In this document: positions 8,902 to 17,656 of the stretch, piece by piece
How the letters are laid out: the number at the start of each line of letters is the position of its first letter
Position numbering within the stretch: position 1 is the first letter of the stretch
Assembly (NCBI RefSeq): GCF_000718775.1
Contig: NZ_JOCB01000026.1
Location: forward strand, 1 to 64,000
Source: Streptomyces sp. NRRL S-31
GTDB taxonomy: Bacteria; Actinomycetota; Actinomycetes; Streptomycetales; Streptomycetaceae
Direction of reading: 5' to 3'
DNA length: 64,000 bases
The notes under the pieces: model-generated
Databases searched by the model: none
Told to the model about the DNA's origin: nothing
What the model saw: the letters and a program-made list of their open reading frames with translations, nothing else
Translations under genes and position numbers: made by a program

Positions 8902-10026
8902 ATGCCACGCAGGATCGTCGTCTGTCTCGACGGAACGAGCAACCAGGTGGGCGCGCGGGACCCGACCAACGTCGTCCGGCTGTTCGAGATGCTGGAGGCG
9001 GGGGACCCCGCACGCCAGTTGCTGTACTACGACCCCGGTGTCGGCACCCTGGCGTCGGCCGGGGCGCGCGGTCCGGCCGGCCGTGCGCTGTCCCGGCTCT
9101 CCGGGCTGGTCCTCGGCACCGGGCTGCGGACCAACCTCGCCGAGGCGTACACCTATCTGATGCGGCACTGGGAGCCCGGCGACCAGGTGTACGTCTTCGG
9201 TTTCAGCCGGGGCGCGTACACCGGCCGCGCGCTGGTCGGGATGCTCAACAAGCCCGGTCTCATGCGGCCCGGCTCGGAGAACCTCGTCCCCTACGCGGTG
9301 GCCAAGTACGCCTTCAACCAGGACATCGAGCGGAGCGAACAGGAGGTGGCGCGCTTCTCGCACGCCTTCTGCCGGCGCACCGAGCGGGAGCCGCTGTGGG
9401 CCCAGGTCAAGCAGAACGCCCCGCGCCAGGTGTCCCGGTACGCGCTGCCCGTCGCCTACCTCGGCCTCTGGGACACGGTGAAGGCGGCGGGCATCCTGCG
9501 GCTGGGCACGCTGCACTGGCCGTACACGCACCAGCTCCCCAACGCGGCCCGCATCCGGCACGCCGTCTCACTCGACGAGAAGCGGCGCCCGTTCCGCGAG
9601 TTCCCGGTGACCCGTCGGCCGGGGCCGCTGGGCGAGACGGCGCAGGAGGTGTGGTTCGCCGGTGTGCACTCCGACGTCGGAGGCACCTTCCCGCACGCCC
9701 GGGGCGCTCCGCTGCTCTCCACGGTCACCCTCAAGTGGATCGTGGACGGCGCCGTCCGGGACCTGGTCCTCAGGCCGGGCGCCTACCCGGAGTCCTGCGC
9801 GGTGACCGAGGACTTCGCCGACGCCGCCGTCCATCCCAACGGCCCGCTGTGGTTCCTGGCCGGCCGGCGCTCGCGCCGCGTGCCCCCGGACGCGGCGCTG
9901 CACGCGAGCGTCCGGCTGCGCAGGGAACGCGACCCGGGCTACCGCCCCGACCTGCCCGACCCGGCGGAGTGGGGCCACTGGGCCGACCCGGAGTGGACCA
10001 AGCCCGTGCACGAGCAGGACGGCTGA
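8902..10026 (+). CDS. DUF2235 alpha/beta hydrolase (Tle1-like)
   Basis: A 374-aa DUF2235 protein, the fold of the type VI phospholipase effector Tle1. The N-terminal strand IVVCLDGTSNQ and the nucleophile elbow VFGFSRGAYTGR (Ser about residue 107, GXSXG) are visible, followed by LGLWDTVKAAG and an acid/His segment in EVWFAGVHSDVGG. It probably hydrolyses an ester or phosphodiester, but the substrate is unknown. There is no signal peptide and no type VI cluster nearby, so an effector role is unlikely. ATG at 8902 is preferred over the in-frame TTG at 8887. It forms an operon with the gene before it and converges on the alginate-lyase gene with only 22 bp between. Confidence 0.82.
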   Translation: MPRRIVVCLDGTSNQVGARDPTNVVRLFEMLEAGDPARQLLYYDPGVGTLASAGARGPAGRALSRLSGLVLGTGLRTNLAEAYTYLMRHWEPGDQVYVFGFSRGAYTGRALVGMLNKPGLMRPGSENLVPYAVAKYAFNQDIERSEQEVARFSHAFCRRTEREPLWAQVKQNAPRQVSRYALPVAYLGLWDTVKAAGILRLGTLHWPYTHQLPNAARIRHAVSLDEKRRPFREFPVTRRPGPLGETAQEVWFAGVHSDVGGTFPHARGAPLLSTVTLKWIVDGAVRDLVLRPGAYPESCAVTEDFADAAVHPNGPLWFLAGRRSRRVPPDAALHASVRLRRERDPGYRPDLPDPAEWGHWADPEWTKPVHEQDG

Positions 10027-10048
10027 CCGGACCGGCGGCCGGCGCGGC

Positions 10049-11272
10049 TCAGTTCGGGTTGTCCCCGTGGGTCAGGGTCTCCCAGGCGACGAAGAGGTTG
10101 TTGCTGCCCGCCGGACGGTTCTGCTCGGTCAGTGCCTGGGTGTTGGCCATGGCGATGCCCAGGCGGTTGTGCAGGGCGTTGTAGCCCACCTCGGTGACCG
10201 GGCCGAGCCCCCGGTTGACGCTGCCGCCGCACAGCCAGCTCGGGACGGCGGTGCCCAGCTCGTACTTGGCCTGGAAGCCGAGCGCCTGCCGCAGCCGCTC
10301 GCCGACGTCGGTGCCGTACAGGTCCTGTCCCTGGATGCGGCTGGTCTCGGCGACGTGCGAGACGGCGGAGATGCCGTAGCCGGTGTGGGTGAAGTCCCGG
10401 CAGGTCTCCTGGGTGAGGCCGGTGACGAAGGTGGACTGGCCCTGCCAGTAGGAGACGATCTTGTCGCGGGTGTTCAGGTTCTGGCTGGGGACCGTCTTCG
10501 GCAGGTCGCCGTCGGAGGCGAGGTACACATAGGCGGCGGTCCGGGTGCGGAACTTCGCCATGGCCTTGTCGTACGACGCCTTGTCCTCCAGGAAGACGGA
10601 GATGCCGACGGCCGCCTCCATCATCGACAGCTCCCAGTTGCCGTTGGAGTTGGAGCCGTTGATGATCTCGGGCAGGTAGACGTCGCGGAGCATGGTCGCG
10701 AACCGGCCGGCGCCGGCCCAGCCGCCGGTGTACGTGTACTTGATGATCTCGGCGGCCTTGGGCCAGGAGGAGCCGGCCCAGCCGGTCTGGAGCGGCGCGT
10801 TGCTGTTGGTGTGGTCCTGGAGCACCGCGGACCAGGCGTCCATCAGCTCGATCGCCTTCCTCGCGTAGCGCTCGTCCCGGGTGATGTACCAGGCGAGGGC
10901 GTCCGTGTACGCCGCGATCGCGTCCTCGCGCTCGTCGGTGCAGCCGTAGTTGGGGTTGGAGTACGAACCGCACTCGACGACGGCGCGGGGCGTGGGGGTG
11001 CGGCTGAGGCTGGCGTACTTGCTCGCCGCCATCTGGTCGTACGCGCCCTTCCAGGGCTGGGCGCCGGCCAGGACCTTGTCGCGGGCGAAGTCGAGCTGGG
11101 CGCGGGAGACGGTGACGCCGGGGTGCGTGAACGCGGCGGGTGCGGCCTGGGCCCGCTGGGTGCCCGGCCAGGAGAGCAGCCCGGTGGTGAGCATGGCGGC
11201 CGCCGCCGTGAGGGCCAGTGCGGAACGCGGGGACGTGCGGCGGCGCCGGGCGGGGGTGTCCTTGTCCTGCAT
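10049..11272 (-). CDS. Secreted alginate-lyase-family polysaccharide lyase
   Basis: This 407-aa protein starts with a basic n-region (RRRRTSPRS), a hydrophobic core and an Ala-rich cleavage site (AQAAPAAF), so it is exported. The mature part matches the alpha/alpha-barrel alginate-lyase superfamily (PL5-like): HPGVTVSRAQLDFARDKV, then GCTDEREDAIAAYTDALAWYITRDERYARKAIELMDAW, SNGNWELSMMEAAVGISVF with the substrate-groove Asn/Trp, and the RDFTHTGYGISAV His/Tyr segment. Members degrade uronate polymers by beta-elimination; the actual substrate is not assured. ATG at 11272 is chosen because GAGGACGG precedes it; the ATG at 11287 has no good site. It is divergent from a secreted GH5 enzyme, which suggests joint use of a plant or algal polysaccharide. 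Confidence 0.82.
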   Translation of the reverse strand: MQDKDTPARRRRTSPRSALALTAAAAMLTTGLLSWPGTQRAQAAPAAFTHPGVTVSRAQLDFARDKVLAGAQPWKGAYDQMAASKYASLSRTPTPRAVVECGSYSNPNYGCTDEREDAIAAYTDALAWYITRDERYARKAIELMDAWSAVLQDHTNSNAPLQTGWAGSSWPKAAEIIKYTYTGGWAGAGRFATMLRDVYLPEIINGSNSNGNWELSMMEAAVGISVFLEDKASYDKAMAKFRTRTAAYVYLASDGDLPKTVPSQNLNTRDKIVSYWQGQSTFVTGLTQETCRDFTHTGYGISAVSHVAETSRIQGQDLYGTDVGERLRQALGFQAKYELGTAVPSWLCGGSVNRGLGPVTEVGYNALHNRLGIAMANTQALTEQNRPAGSNNLFVAWETLTHGDNPN

Positions 11273-11506
11273 CTGATCCGTCCTCATATGTGAATGCCGT
11301 ACGGCTTCCTGAACGGTCGAGTTGACGAGACCATAGGTACGGACCAAGGGCCCGTCAAGTGCCGCGGCAGCACCGCCGGACGTCCGCCCACAAGCGGTCG
11401 TCGCGGCCCTTCCCGGCGCGGTGCGCGGTGGTGGACACTCCGCCCAGCGGGGCGACGCCCCGACCGGTCGCCCGCTCCCCCGCACCCGACCCCGAGGGTT
11501 GTCCCC

Positions 11507-13435
11507 ATGCCGATGTCACCAGCCGTGCCGCGGCTCGCCGCCGCCGTCGCGGGTCTGCTGCTCACGGTCGCCGCGGCCGTCCCGAGCGGCGCCGCCCCCG
11601 CCACCGCGCCGCCGCGGCCCGGCCCGGCCCGGACCGCGGCGGACGCGCCGGCCCCGGCCGCCTGGTACGGGCCGCTGTCCACCCGGGGCCGCTACATCGT
11701 GGACGCGCACGGCGACCGGTTCCGGCTGAAGGGCGCCAACTGGGACGGCGCGCAGGGCTCCTGGACCGGCAGCGGCAGCGCCGACGATCCCGCCGCCCAC
11801 CATGCCGGGCAGGACTCCCACGGCATTCCGCTCGGCCTGGACCGCGTACCGCTGCCCCGGCTGCTCGCCGACTTCCACGCGGCGGGCGTCAACACCGTCC
11901 GGCTGCCGTTCTCCAACGAGATGGTCCACAGCACGGCACCCGTGCCCGACAGCGCCGTCACGGCCAACCCGCACCTGCGCGGCCGGACCCCGCTGGAGGT
12001 GTACGACGCCGTGGTGGACGCGCTCAGCGACAGCGGCTTCGCCGTCGTCCTCAACAACCACACCAACACCTCCCGGTGGTGCTGCGGCATCGACGGCAAC
12101 GAGCGGTGGAACAGCGGGCAGTCCACCGAACGGTGGGCGGAGGACTGGGTGTTCATGGCCCGCCGCTACGCCTCGGTGCCGGGCGTGGTCGGCGCCGACC
12201 TGTACAACGAGGTCCGGCGCGACGTGCTGGACGACCCCAACTGGGGCCTGGGCGACGGTCATGACTGGTACGGCGCCGCCCTGCTGGCCGCCGACCGCAT
12301 CCTCACCGAGGCCGATCCGCGCCTGCTCATCGTGGTCGAGGGGATCAACTGGACGGGCGTACCGGTGGACGGGCTGCCGCACGGCCGGCCGGTCCTCGGC
12401 CCCGTCCGCACCCTCTCGCACACCCTCGTGGACTCCCGCAAGCTGGTCTACTCCGCCCACTTCTACGGCTACACCGGCCCGCACCACAGCGGCGCCACGG
12501 GCATCGGCGAGACCCACGACCCCCGCTACCAGGACCTGTCCCGTGCGGAGCTGGCCGCCGCCCTCGACGACGAGGCGTTCTTCGTGGAGGAGGACGGCCG
12601 GCACTACACCGCGCCCGTCTGGGTGAGCGAGTTCGGCATCGGCGCGCGGGAGACCGGTACGGCGGCCCGCGCCTGGTTCGGCAACGTCACCGATCACCTC
12701 GCGGACCGGGACGCCGACTTCGCGTTCTGGCCGTTGGTCGGCTTCGCGGGCCACGACGACTGGGCGCTGCTCGCCTACGACGAGGCGGGGCACCGCTCCG
12801 GCATCCTGGACCCCGGCGACTGGCGTGCCACCGCCTGGCAGCACCTGACGACCGCGCCGGGCAGAACCGGCCCCGTGGCGCCGGTGCCGCTCTGGCGGAT
12901 GCTCAAGCCCGACCACGGCGACGCCGTGGCATCACGGCGGGTACGCGCCACCGGGGACTGGGACCCGGGAGCGTACAAGGCGGCCTGCCCCGACGGGACG
13001 CGGCTGGCCGGGCTGAGCCACACCGGCGGGCGCGGCCTGTGCACCGACGCCGGAGCGGGCGACCTGCGCGCCGCCGGGACCCGCCAGACGGTGGTCGGCG
13101 ACGAGCGCGGCGTCCCGGCGGGCGGCGACTGGGCGTCCGGCTACACCAAGTACCAGTGCCCGGCAGACGAGTTCCTCATCGGCTACGGGCTGCGCGGCGC
13201 ACGGGTCTCGTCGGCACTGTGCGTCCCGGCCCGGACCGCGCTGCCGGGCTCCGGGCGCACGGTGTGGTTCGACCGGTCCGACGACCGCCCCGCCGGGGCG
13301 CCCGGCGGTGACTTCGCGTACGGCGCCGTCAAGGGGCAGTGCGCCACGGACGAGTACGCCGCGGGCATCGCGTTCACGACCCGGGTGGGCAGCCGCCCCG
13401 GCCCCGCGGCTCTGCTGTGCCGCGCGCTGCCCTGA
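11507..13435 (+). CDS. Secreted GH5-type glycoside hydrolase with three C-terminal Cys repeats
   Basis: This 642-aa protein has an N-terminal signal peptide (residues 1-30). The catalytic domain covers about residues 45-440 and has GH5 hallmarks: FRLKGANWDG, NTVRLPFSNEM, the acid/base Glu in GADLYNEVR and the nucleophile Glu in VWVSEFGIG. It should retain configuration while cleaving a beta-glucan or beta-mannan. After a linker there are three related repeats of about 55 residues (from about 468, 520 and 580). Each contains GD(W/F)-x3-Y-x3-C and a closing LC, so each probably has a disulfide. They resemble a binding or tectonin-like module but are not identified. ATG at 11507 has GAGGG upstream. 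A loopless hairpin at 13479 terminates it. Confidence 0.85.
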   Translation: MPMSPAVPRLAAAVAGLLLTVAAAVPSGAAPATAPPRPGPARTAADAPAPAAWYGPLSTRGRYIVDAHGDRFRLKGANWDGAQGSWTGSGSADDPAAHHAGQDSHGIPLGLDRVPLPRLLADFHAAGVNTVRLPFSNEMVHSTAPVPDSAVTANPHLRGRTPLEVYDAVVDALSDSGFAVVLNNHTNTSRWCCGIDGNERWNSGQSTERWAEDWVFMARRYASVPGVVGADLYNEVRRDVLDDPNWGLGDGHDWYGAALLAADRILTEADPRLLIVVEGINWTGVPVDGLPHGRPVLGPVRTLSHTLVDSRKLVYSAHFYGYTGPHHSGATGIGETHDPRYQDLSRAELAAALDDEAFFVEEDGRHYTAPVWVSEFGIGARETGTAARAWFGNVTDHLADRDADFAFWPLVGFAGHDDWALLAYDEAGHRSGILDPGDWRATAWQHLTTAPGRTGPVAPVPLWRMLKPDHGDAVASRRVRATGDWDPGAYKAACPDGTRLAGLSHTGGRGLCTDAGAGDLRAAGTRQTVVGDERGVPAGGDWASGYTKYQCPADEFLIGYGLRGARVSSALCVPARTALPGSGRTVWFDRSDDRPAGAPGGDFAYGAVKGQCATDEYAAGIAFTTRVGSRPGPAALLCRALP

Positions 13436-13478
13436 CGGTCCCGTCCGCTCCGGCACCCGGCGCGGAGGGGCCTGCATG

Positions 13479-13504
13479 GGCACCCCCGCCCGGGCGGGGG
13501 TGCC
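13479..13504. terminator. Bidirectional hairpin between GH5 gene and csoR
   Basis: A perfect 26-bp palindrome (13-bp arms GGCACCCCCGCCC and its complement) lies between two convergent genes and should stop transcription from both sides. Confidence 0.75.
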
Positions 13505-13509
13505 GGTGA

Positions 13510-13791
13510 TCAGGAGCGCACCAGGCGCGCGATCGCGTCGGACGCCTCCTTCAGCTTCTGCTCCCGCTCCTCGCCGCCCTCCGCCACCGCGTTGCTCACA
13601 CAGGTGGCCATGTGCTCGTCGAGCATCTGGAGGGCGAACGACTGCAAGGCGCGGGTCACCGCCGACACCTGGGTGAGGACGTCGATGCAGTACGTGTCCT
13701 CCGCCACCAGGCGCTGCAATCCCCGCACCTGACCCTCGATGCGACGGAGTCGCATCATCACGTCATCCTTGTGCTTCTTCTGCCCCGACAT
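13510..13791 (-). CDS. csoR: Copper-sensing repressor CsoR
   Basis: This 93-aa all-helical repressor has the exact Cu(I)-site pattern of the family: Cys35 (YCIDVL), His60 and Cys64 (DEHMATC). The N-terminal arm (HKDDVMMRLRRIEGQVRGLQ) carries the conserved basic DNA-contact residues. CsoR binds GC-rich pseudo-palindromes as a tetramer and releases them when Cu(I) binds, which derepresses copper efflux genes. The start is ATG 13791. An operator-like box (13855-13871) overlaps its own promoter, so it is probably autoregulated. The box motif recurs at copA, copZ, the NRPS operons and other genes of this island, which makes CsoR the likely master switch. Confidence 0.95.
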   Translation of the reverse strand: MSGQKKHKDDVMMRLRRIEGQVRGLQRLVAEDTYCIDVLTQVSAVTRALQSFALQMLDEHMATCVSNAVAEGGEEREQKLKEASDAIARLVRS

Positions 13792-13854
13792 GACTCCGCA
13801 TCCCTTCCCGCTCCCGAAGGCGCCCCACGGCACGGCGGGCTCCCTCCGGAAAAG

Positions 13855-13895
13855 ATACCCTCGGCCGGTATAAACCACCCGCCGCCGACCGGCAA
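13855..13895 (-). promoter_or_regulatory. csoR promoter with CsoR-type operator
   Basis: On the minus strand, TTGCCG (13895-13890), a 17-bp spacer and TATACC (13872-13867) form a vegetative promoter. The 17-bp box ATACCCTCGGCCGGTAT (13855-13871) overlaps the -10 and the predicted start of transcription, about 64 bases from the csoR start codon. Confidence 0.7.
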
Positions 13896-14015
13896 CGCCC
13901 CGCGCGACATGCGCATATGCGGGCCCGGCGGGGCGGCTCGGTCCGGCTCCGGGGCGCGGTGGCGCCTCCCGGGCGCATACCCCCCGGCTGCATACGGCCC
14001 ACGCCCTCCCCGGCC

Positions 14016-14072
14016 TTGCCTCCCTCCGGCGACGACGGTATACATGGGTACACCGATACCCCGTAGGGGTAT
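14016..14072 (+). promoter_or_regulatory. copA promoter with CsoR-type operator
   Basis: TTGCCT (14016-14021), a 17-bp spacer and TATACA (14039-14044) form the promoter. The perfect box ATACCCCGTAGGGGTAT (14056-14072) lies just downstream, across the expected start of transcription. This is the best-formed operator in the window. Confidence 0.8.
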
Positions 14073-14132
14073 ACAGACAGCCCGCGGTCGCCTCCTGGTT
14101 CGCCGGCCCGCACTCCCCCGCCGAGGAGCATG

Positions 14133-16388
14133 ATGGCAACAACCACCCCGGACCTCGCCCGAGTCGAACTGAACATCGGCGGGATGACCTGTGCCTCCTG
14201 CGCCGCCCGTATCGAGAAGAAGCTCAACCGCATGGAGGGGGTCGAGGCCACCGTCAACTACGCCACCGAGAAGGCGAGGATCACCTACTCCGGCGCGCTC
14301 CGGGTGGCGGACCTGATCGCCACCGTCGAAGCCGTCGGCTACACCGCCGCCCCGCCCGCGCCCGCCGTACCGGCCGAGGCGGGAGCGGACGACGCCGGCG
14401 GCCGGGCGGACGACGAACTGCGCACACTGCGCGAGCGCCTGACCACCGCCGTGGCGCTGGCCGTCCCGGTCATCGTCCTGGCCATGGTCCCGGCCTGGCA
14501 GTTCGACTACTGGCAGTGGCTCTCCCTGACCCTGACGGCACCCGTGGTCACGTACGCCGCCTGGCCGTTCCACCGCGCGGCCTACACCAACCTGCGGCAC
14601 GGCGCCGTCACCATGGACACCCTGATCTCGGTCGGCACCGCCGCCGCGTTCCTGTGGTCCCTGTGGGCGCTGTTCTTCGGCTCGGCCGGAACCCCCGGCA
14701 TGACCCACGGCTTCGAGCTGACCATCTCCCGCTCGGACGGCGGCGGGAACCTCTACCTGGAGACCGCGGCCGGCGTCACGGCCTACATCCTCGCGGGACG
14801 GTACTTCGAGGCGCGCTCCAAGCGCATGGCCGGCGCCGCGCTGCGGGCCCTGATGGAACTGGGCGCCAAGGACGTCACCGTACTGCGCGCGGGCGGCGAG
14901 GAGCGGATCCGGATCGAGGACCTGGCCGTGGGCGACCGGTTCGTCGTCCGGCCCGGGGAGAAGATCGCCACGGACGGCACCGTCGTCGAGGGTGGTTCGG
15001 CGGTCGACGCCTCCATGCTGACCGGCGAGTCCGTGCCCGTCGAGGTCGGCGAGGGCGACGCCGTCACCGGCGCCACCCTCAACGCGGGCGGCCGGCTCGT
15101 CGTACGGGCGACCCGGGTCGGCTCCGACACCCAACTGGCCCGGATGGCGCGGATGGTGGAGGACGCGCAGAACGGCAAGGCCGCCGCGCAGCGGCTCGCC
15201 GACCGGATCTCCGCCGTCTTCGTCCCCGTCGTCATCGCCCTGGCGGTGGCCACCCTGGGCTTCTGGCTCGGCAACGGCGCCGGCGCCACCGCCGCGTTCA
15301 CCGCCGCCGTGGCGGTGCTCATCATCGCCTGCCCGTGCGCCCTGGGCCTGGCCACCCCGACCGCCCTGCTGGTCGGCACCGGCCGCGGCGCCCAGCTCGG
15401 CATCCTCATCAAGGGGCCGGAGGTGCTGGAGAGCACCCGGAAGGTCGACACCATCGTCCTGGACAAGACCGGCACCGTCACCACCGGCCGGATGAGCCTG
15501 CTGGCCGTGCGCCCGGCCGAGGGCGAGGACGAGCGCGAGGTGCTGCGTCTGGCGGGCGCCCTGGAACACGCCTCCGAACACCCCATCGCGCAGGCCGTCG
15601 CCACCGGGGCCGCCGACCGCGTCGGCACGCTGCCGGTCCCGGAGGACTTCCGGAACCTGCCGGGGCTCGGCGTCGAGGGCGTCGTGGACGGGCACCGCGT
15701 CGTCGTGGGCCGGCGCAAGCTGCTCGCCGAGCGGTCCATGGAGCTGCCCGCCGGGCTGGCGCGGGCCGGCGCCGAGGCCGAGGCCGCGGGCCGCACGGTC
15801 ATCACGGTGGCCTGGGACGGCAGGCCGCGCGCGGTGCTGGAGGTCGCCGACGCCATCAAGGAGACCAGCGCCGAGGCCGTGACCCGGCTGCGCGCGCTCG
15901 GTCTGACCCCCGTCCTGCTCACCGGGGACAACGAGACCGTCGCCCGGGCCGTGGCCGCCGAGGCGGGCATCGACCAGGTGATCGCGGAGGTCATGCCCGA
16001 GGACAAGGTGGCCGTGGTCAAGCGTCTCCAGGCCGAGGGACACGCGGTCGCCATGGTCGGGGACGGCGTCAACGACGCCGCCGCGCTGGCCCGGGCCGAC
16101 CTGGGCCTGGCCATGGGCACCGGCACGGACGCGGCCATGGAGGCGGGCGACCTCACCCTGGTCCGGGGCGACCTGCGCGTCGCCGCCGACGCCATCCGGC
16201 TCGCCCGGCGCACCCTCGGCACCATCAAGGGCAACCTCTTCTGGGCGTTCGCCTACAACGTCGCCGCCCTGCCGCTCGCCGCGAGCGGGCTGCTCAACCC
16301 CATGATCGCCGGTGGCGCGATGGCGTTCTCGTCGGTGTTCGTCGTCAGCAACAGCCTCCGGCTGCGCCGGTTCCGGGCCGCCGCCTGA
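14133..16388 (+). CDS. copA: Copper-translocating P1B-type ATPase CopA
   Basis: This 751-aa inner-membrane pump exports Cu(I). A single N-terminal heavy-metal domain has GMTCASC (residues 17-23). Eight membrane helices follow, with the Cu-binding CPC in TM6 (Cys400-Pro-Cys402). The actuator loop has LTGES, the phosphorylation site is DKTGT (Asp444), and HP (SEHPIAQ) and [10 protein letters not shown] complete the P/N domains. ATG at 14133 is preferred to 14130 because GAGGAG ends at 14128, leaving 4 bases. The gene is divergent from csoR, carries its own operator, and ends at a 34-bp palindrome shared with the convergent biosynthetic operon. Confidence 0.95.
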   Translation: MATTTPDLARVELNIGGMTCASCAARIEKKLNRMEGVEATVNYATEKARITYSGALRVADLIATVEAVGYTAAPPAPAVPAEAGADDAGGRADDELRTLRERLTTAVALAVPVIVLAMVPAWQFDYWQWLSLTLTAPVVTYAAWPFHRAAYTNLRHGAVTMDTLISVGTAAAFLWSLWALFFGSAGTPGMTHGFELTISRSDGGGNLYLETAAGVTAYILAGRYFEARSKRMAGAALRALMELGAKDVTVLRAGGEERIRIEDLAVGDRFVVRPGEKIATDGTVVEGGSAVDASMLTGESVPVEVGEGDAVTGATLNAGGRLVVRATRVGSDTQLARMARMVEDAQNGKAAAQRLADRISAVFVPVVIALAVATLGFWLGNGAGATAAFTAAVAVLIIACPCALGLATPTALLVGTGRGAQLGILIKGPEVLESTRKVDTIVLDKTGTVTTGRMSLLAVRPAEGEDEREVLRLAGALEHASEHPIAQAVATGAADRVGTLPVPEDFRNLPGLGVEGVVDGHRVVVGRRKLLAERSMELPAGLARAGAEAEAAGRTVITVAWDGRPRAVLEVADAIKETSAEAVTRLRALGLTPVLLTGDNETVARAVAAEAGIDQVIAEVMPEDKVAVVKRLQAEGHAVAMVGDGVNDAAALARADLGLAMGTGTDAAMEAGDLTLVRGDLRVAADAIRLARRTLGTIKGNLFWAFAYNVAALPLAASGLLNPMIAGGAMAFSSVFVVSNSLRLRRFRAAA

Positions 16389-16398
16389 ACCACGGCCG

Positions 16399-16432
16399 AC
16401 GGCGGGGCGGACCACGTGGTCCGCCCCGCCGT
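16399..16432. terminator. 34-bp palindromic bidirectional terminator
   Basis: A perfect 34-bp palindrome centred on CACGTG lies between the 3' ends of copA (+) and the patB-like gene (-). It marks the left border of the long minus-strand biosynthetic operon. Confidence 0.8.
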
Positions 16433-16477
16433 CGTGGTGCGTCCCGGCCTCGTCCGGCCGCCCGCCCCGGGCCGGTG

Positions 16478-17632
16478 TCAGTCCAGGGACCGGCGGACGC
16501 GGCGCAGGATGTCCTCCAGGATCGCCTCGGACGTCGCGAAGTTCAGGCGTACGAATCCCTCGCCGCCCGGTCCGAAGGTGCGGCCGTCGTTGAGCAGGAC
16601 CCGTGCCTTGTCCAGGAAGAACGTGTGCGGGTCGGGGTCCAGGTCCAGGCCGCGGCAGTCCAGCCAGGCGAGGAACGTGGCCTGCGGGACCCGGTAGCCG
16701 ACGCCGGCCGGGAGCCGGTCGCGGACCAGGGCGGCGTTGCGCGCCAGCACCGGCTTCAGCCGCGCCAGCCAGCCGTCCCCCTCCCGCCAGGCGGCGAGTG
16801 TGGCGGCGACGCCGAAGGTGTTCGGTTCGCCGTACAGGTGGGTGGGGTGGGCCAGCGCCTCGCGCACCTCGGCCGGGCCGACATGGGCGACCGCGCAGCG
16901 CGCCCCCGGCACGTTGAACGCCTTGGTGGCCGAGGTCAGGGTCACCGTGCGCGCGGCCACCTCGGCCGACAGGGAGGCGAACGGGATATGCCGGTGGGGT
17001 TCGTGGACCAGATCGGCGTGGATCTCGTCCGCGACGACCAGCAGATCGTGGCGCAGCGCGAGCCCGGCCAGCGCCTCCAGCTCCTCGCGGCAGAGCACCC
17101 GCCCCGTCGGATTGTGCGGGTTGACCAGCAGCAGCACCCGGGAGGAGCCCTCCCCCAGCTCCCGGTCGAGCCGGTCCGTGTCGAAGGTCCAGCCGTCGCC
17201 GTCCGCCGTGTAGGGCACCGCGTGCAGGCGCCGCCCCATGCTCGCGATCGTCTCCAGGAACGGCGGGTAGGTCGGGGTGTGCACCACGACCCCGTCCCCC
17301 GGCCGCGTGGCGACGTTCAGCACGGCCTGGAGGCCCTGGTTGACGTCGGTGAACTCCCGTACCCAGGCGGGGTCGGGCGCCCAGCCGTGACGCTCGCGCA
17401 TGCGCTCGGCGAACGCGGCCCGCAGCGGGATCTCCTCGGGCCGCCCGTCCCAGGACGGATACCCGAGGTCGTTCTCCACGCACCGCAGCAGGGCCTCACG
17501 CACCGCGGGGGCCGGCGGGAAGTCCATCTCCGCGATCCAGGCCGGGAGCACGTCCGGCTCCGCCCGGCTCCACTTGGCCCCCGGGCGGCGGTGCAGCGCG
17601 CGGACATCGAGGTCGTCCAGGTCGTCGAACAT
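16478..17632 (-). CDS. PatB/MalY-family PLP enzyme (C-S lyase or aminotransferase)
   Basis: A 384-aa fold-type I PLP enzyme. Family marks are the N-terminal WIAEMDFPPAPAVREAL, the NPHNPTGRVL loop, VVADEIHADL and the Schiff-base lysine in LTSATKAFNVPG, with a C-terminal arginine region (FVRLNFATSE). PatB/MalY proteins usually cleave cystathionine or other cysteine S-conjugates; some transaminate. It is the last gene of the minus-strand operon, 24 bp after the ATP-grasp gene. In a copper-controlled peptide pathway it could release a thiol or trim a sulfur intermediate, but a plain aminotransferase role is also possible. AAAGG precedes the ATG. Confidence 0.85.
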   Translation of the reverse strand: MFDDLDDLDVRALHRRPGAKWSRAEPDVLPAWIAEMDFPPAPAVREALLRCVENDLGYPSWDGRPEEIPLRAAFAERMRERHGWAPDPAWVREFTDVNQGLQAVLNVATRPGDGVVVHTPTYPPFLETIASMGRRLHAVPYTADGDGWTFDTDRLDRELGEGSSRVLLLVNPHNPTGRVLCREELEALAGLALRHDLLVVADEIHADLVHEPHRHIPFASLSAEVAARTVTLTSATKAFNVPGARCAVAHVGPAEVREALAHPTHLYGEPNTFGVAATLAAWREGDGWLARLKPVLARNAALVRDRLPAGVGYRVPQATFLAWLDCRGLDLDPDPHTFFLDKARVLLNDGRTFGPGGEGFVRLNFATSEAILEDILRRVRRSLD

Positions 17633-17656
17633 GTAGTGCCTTTCTGCTGCCGTGCG

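Noticed and set aside
8902..10026. Type VI secretion effector
   Set aside because: Only the DUF2235 fold matches; no VgrG, PAAR, Tss or immunity gene lies nearby.
11310..11360. Promoter from TTGACG near 11322
   Set aside because: The only -10-like sequence (TAGGTA) is six bases away, not 16-18, so the match is not credible.
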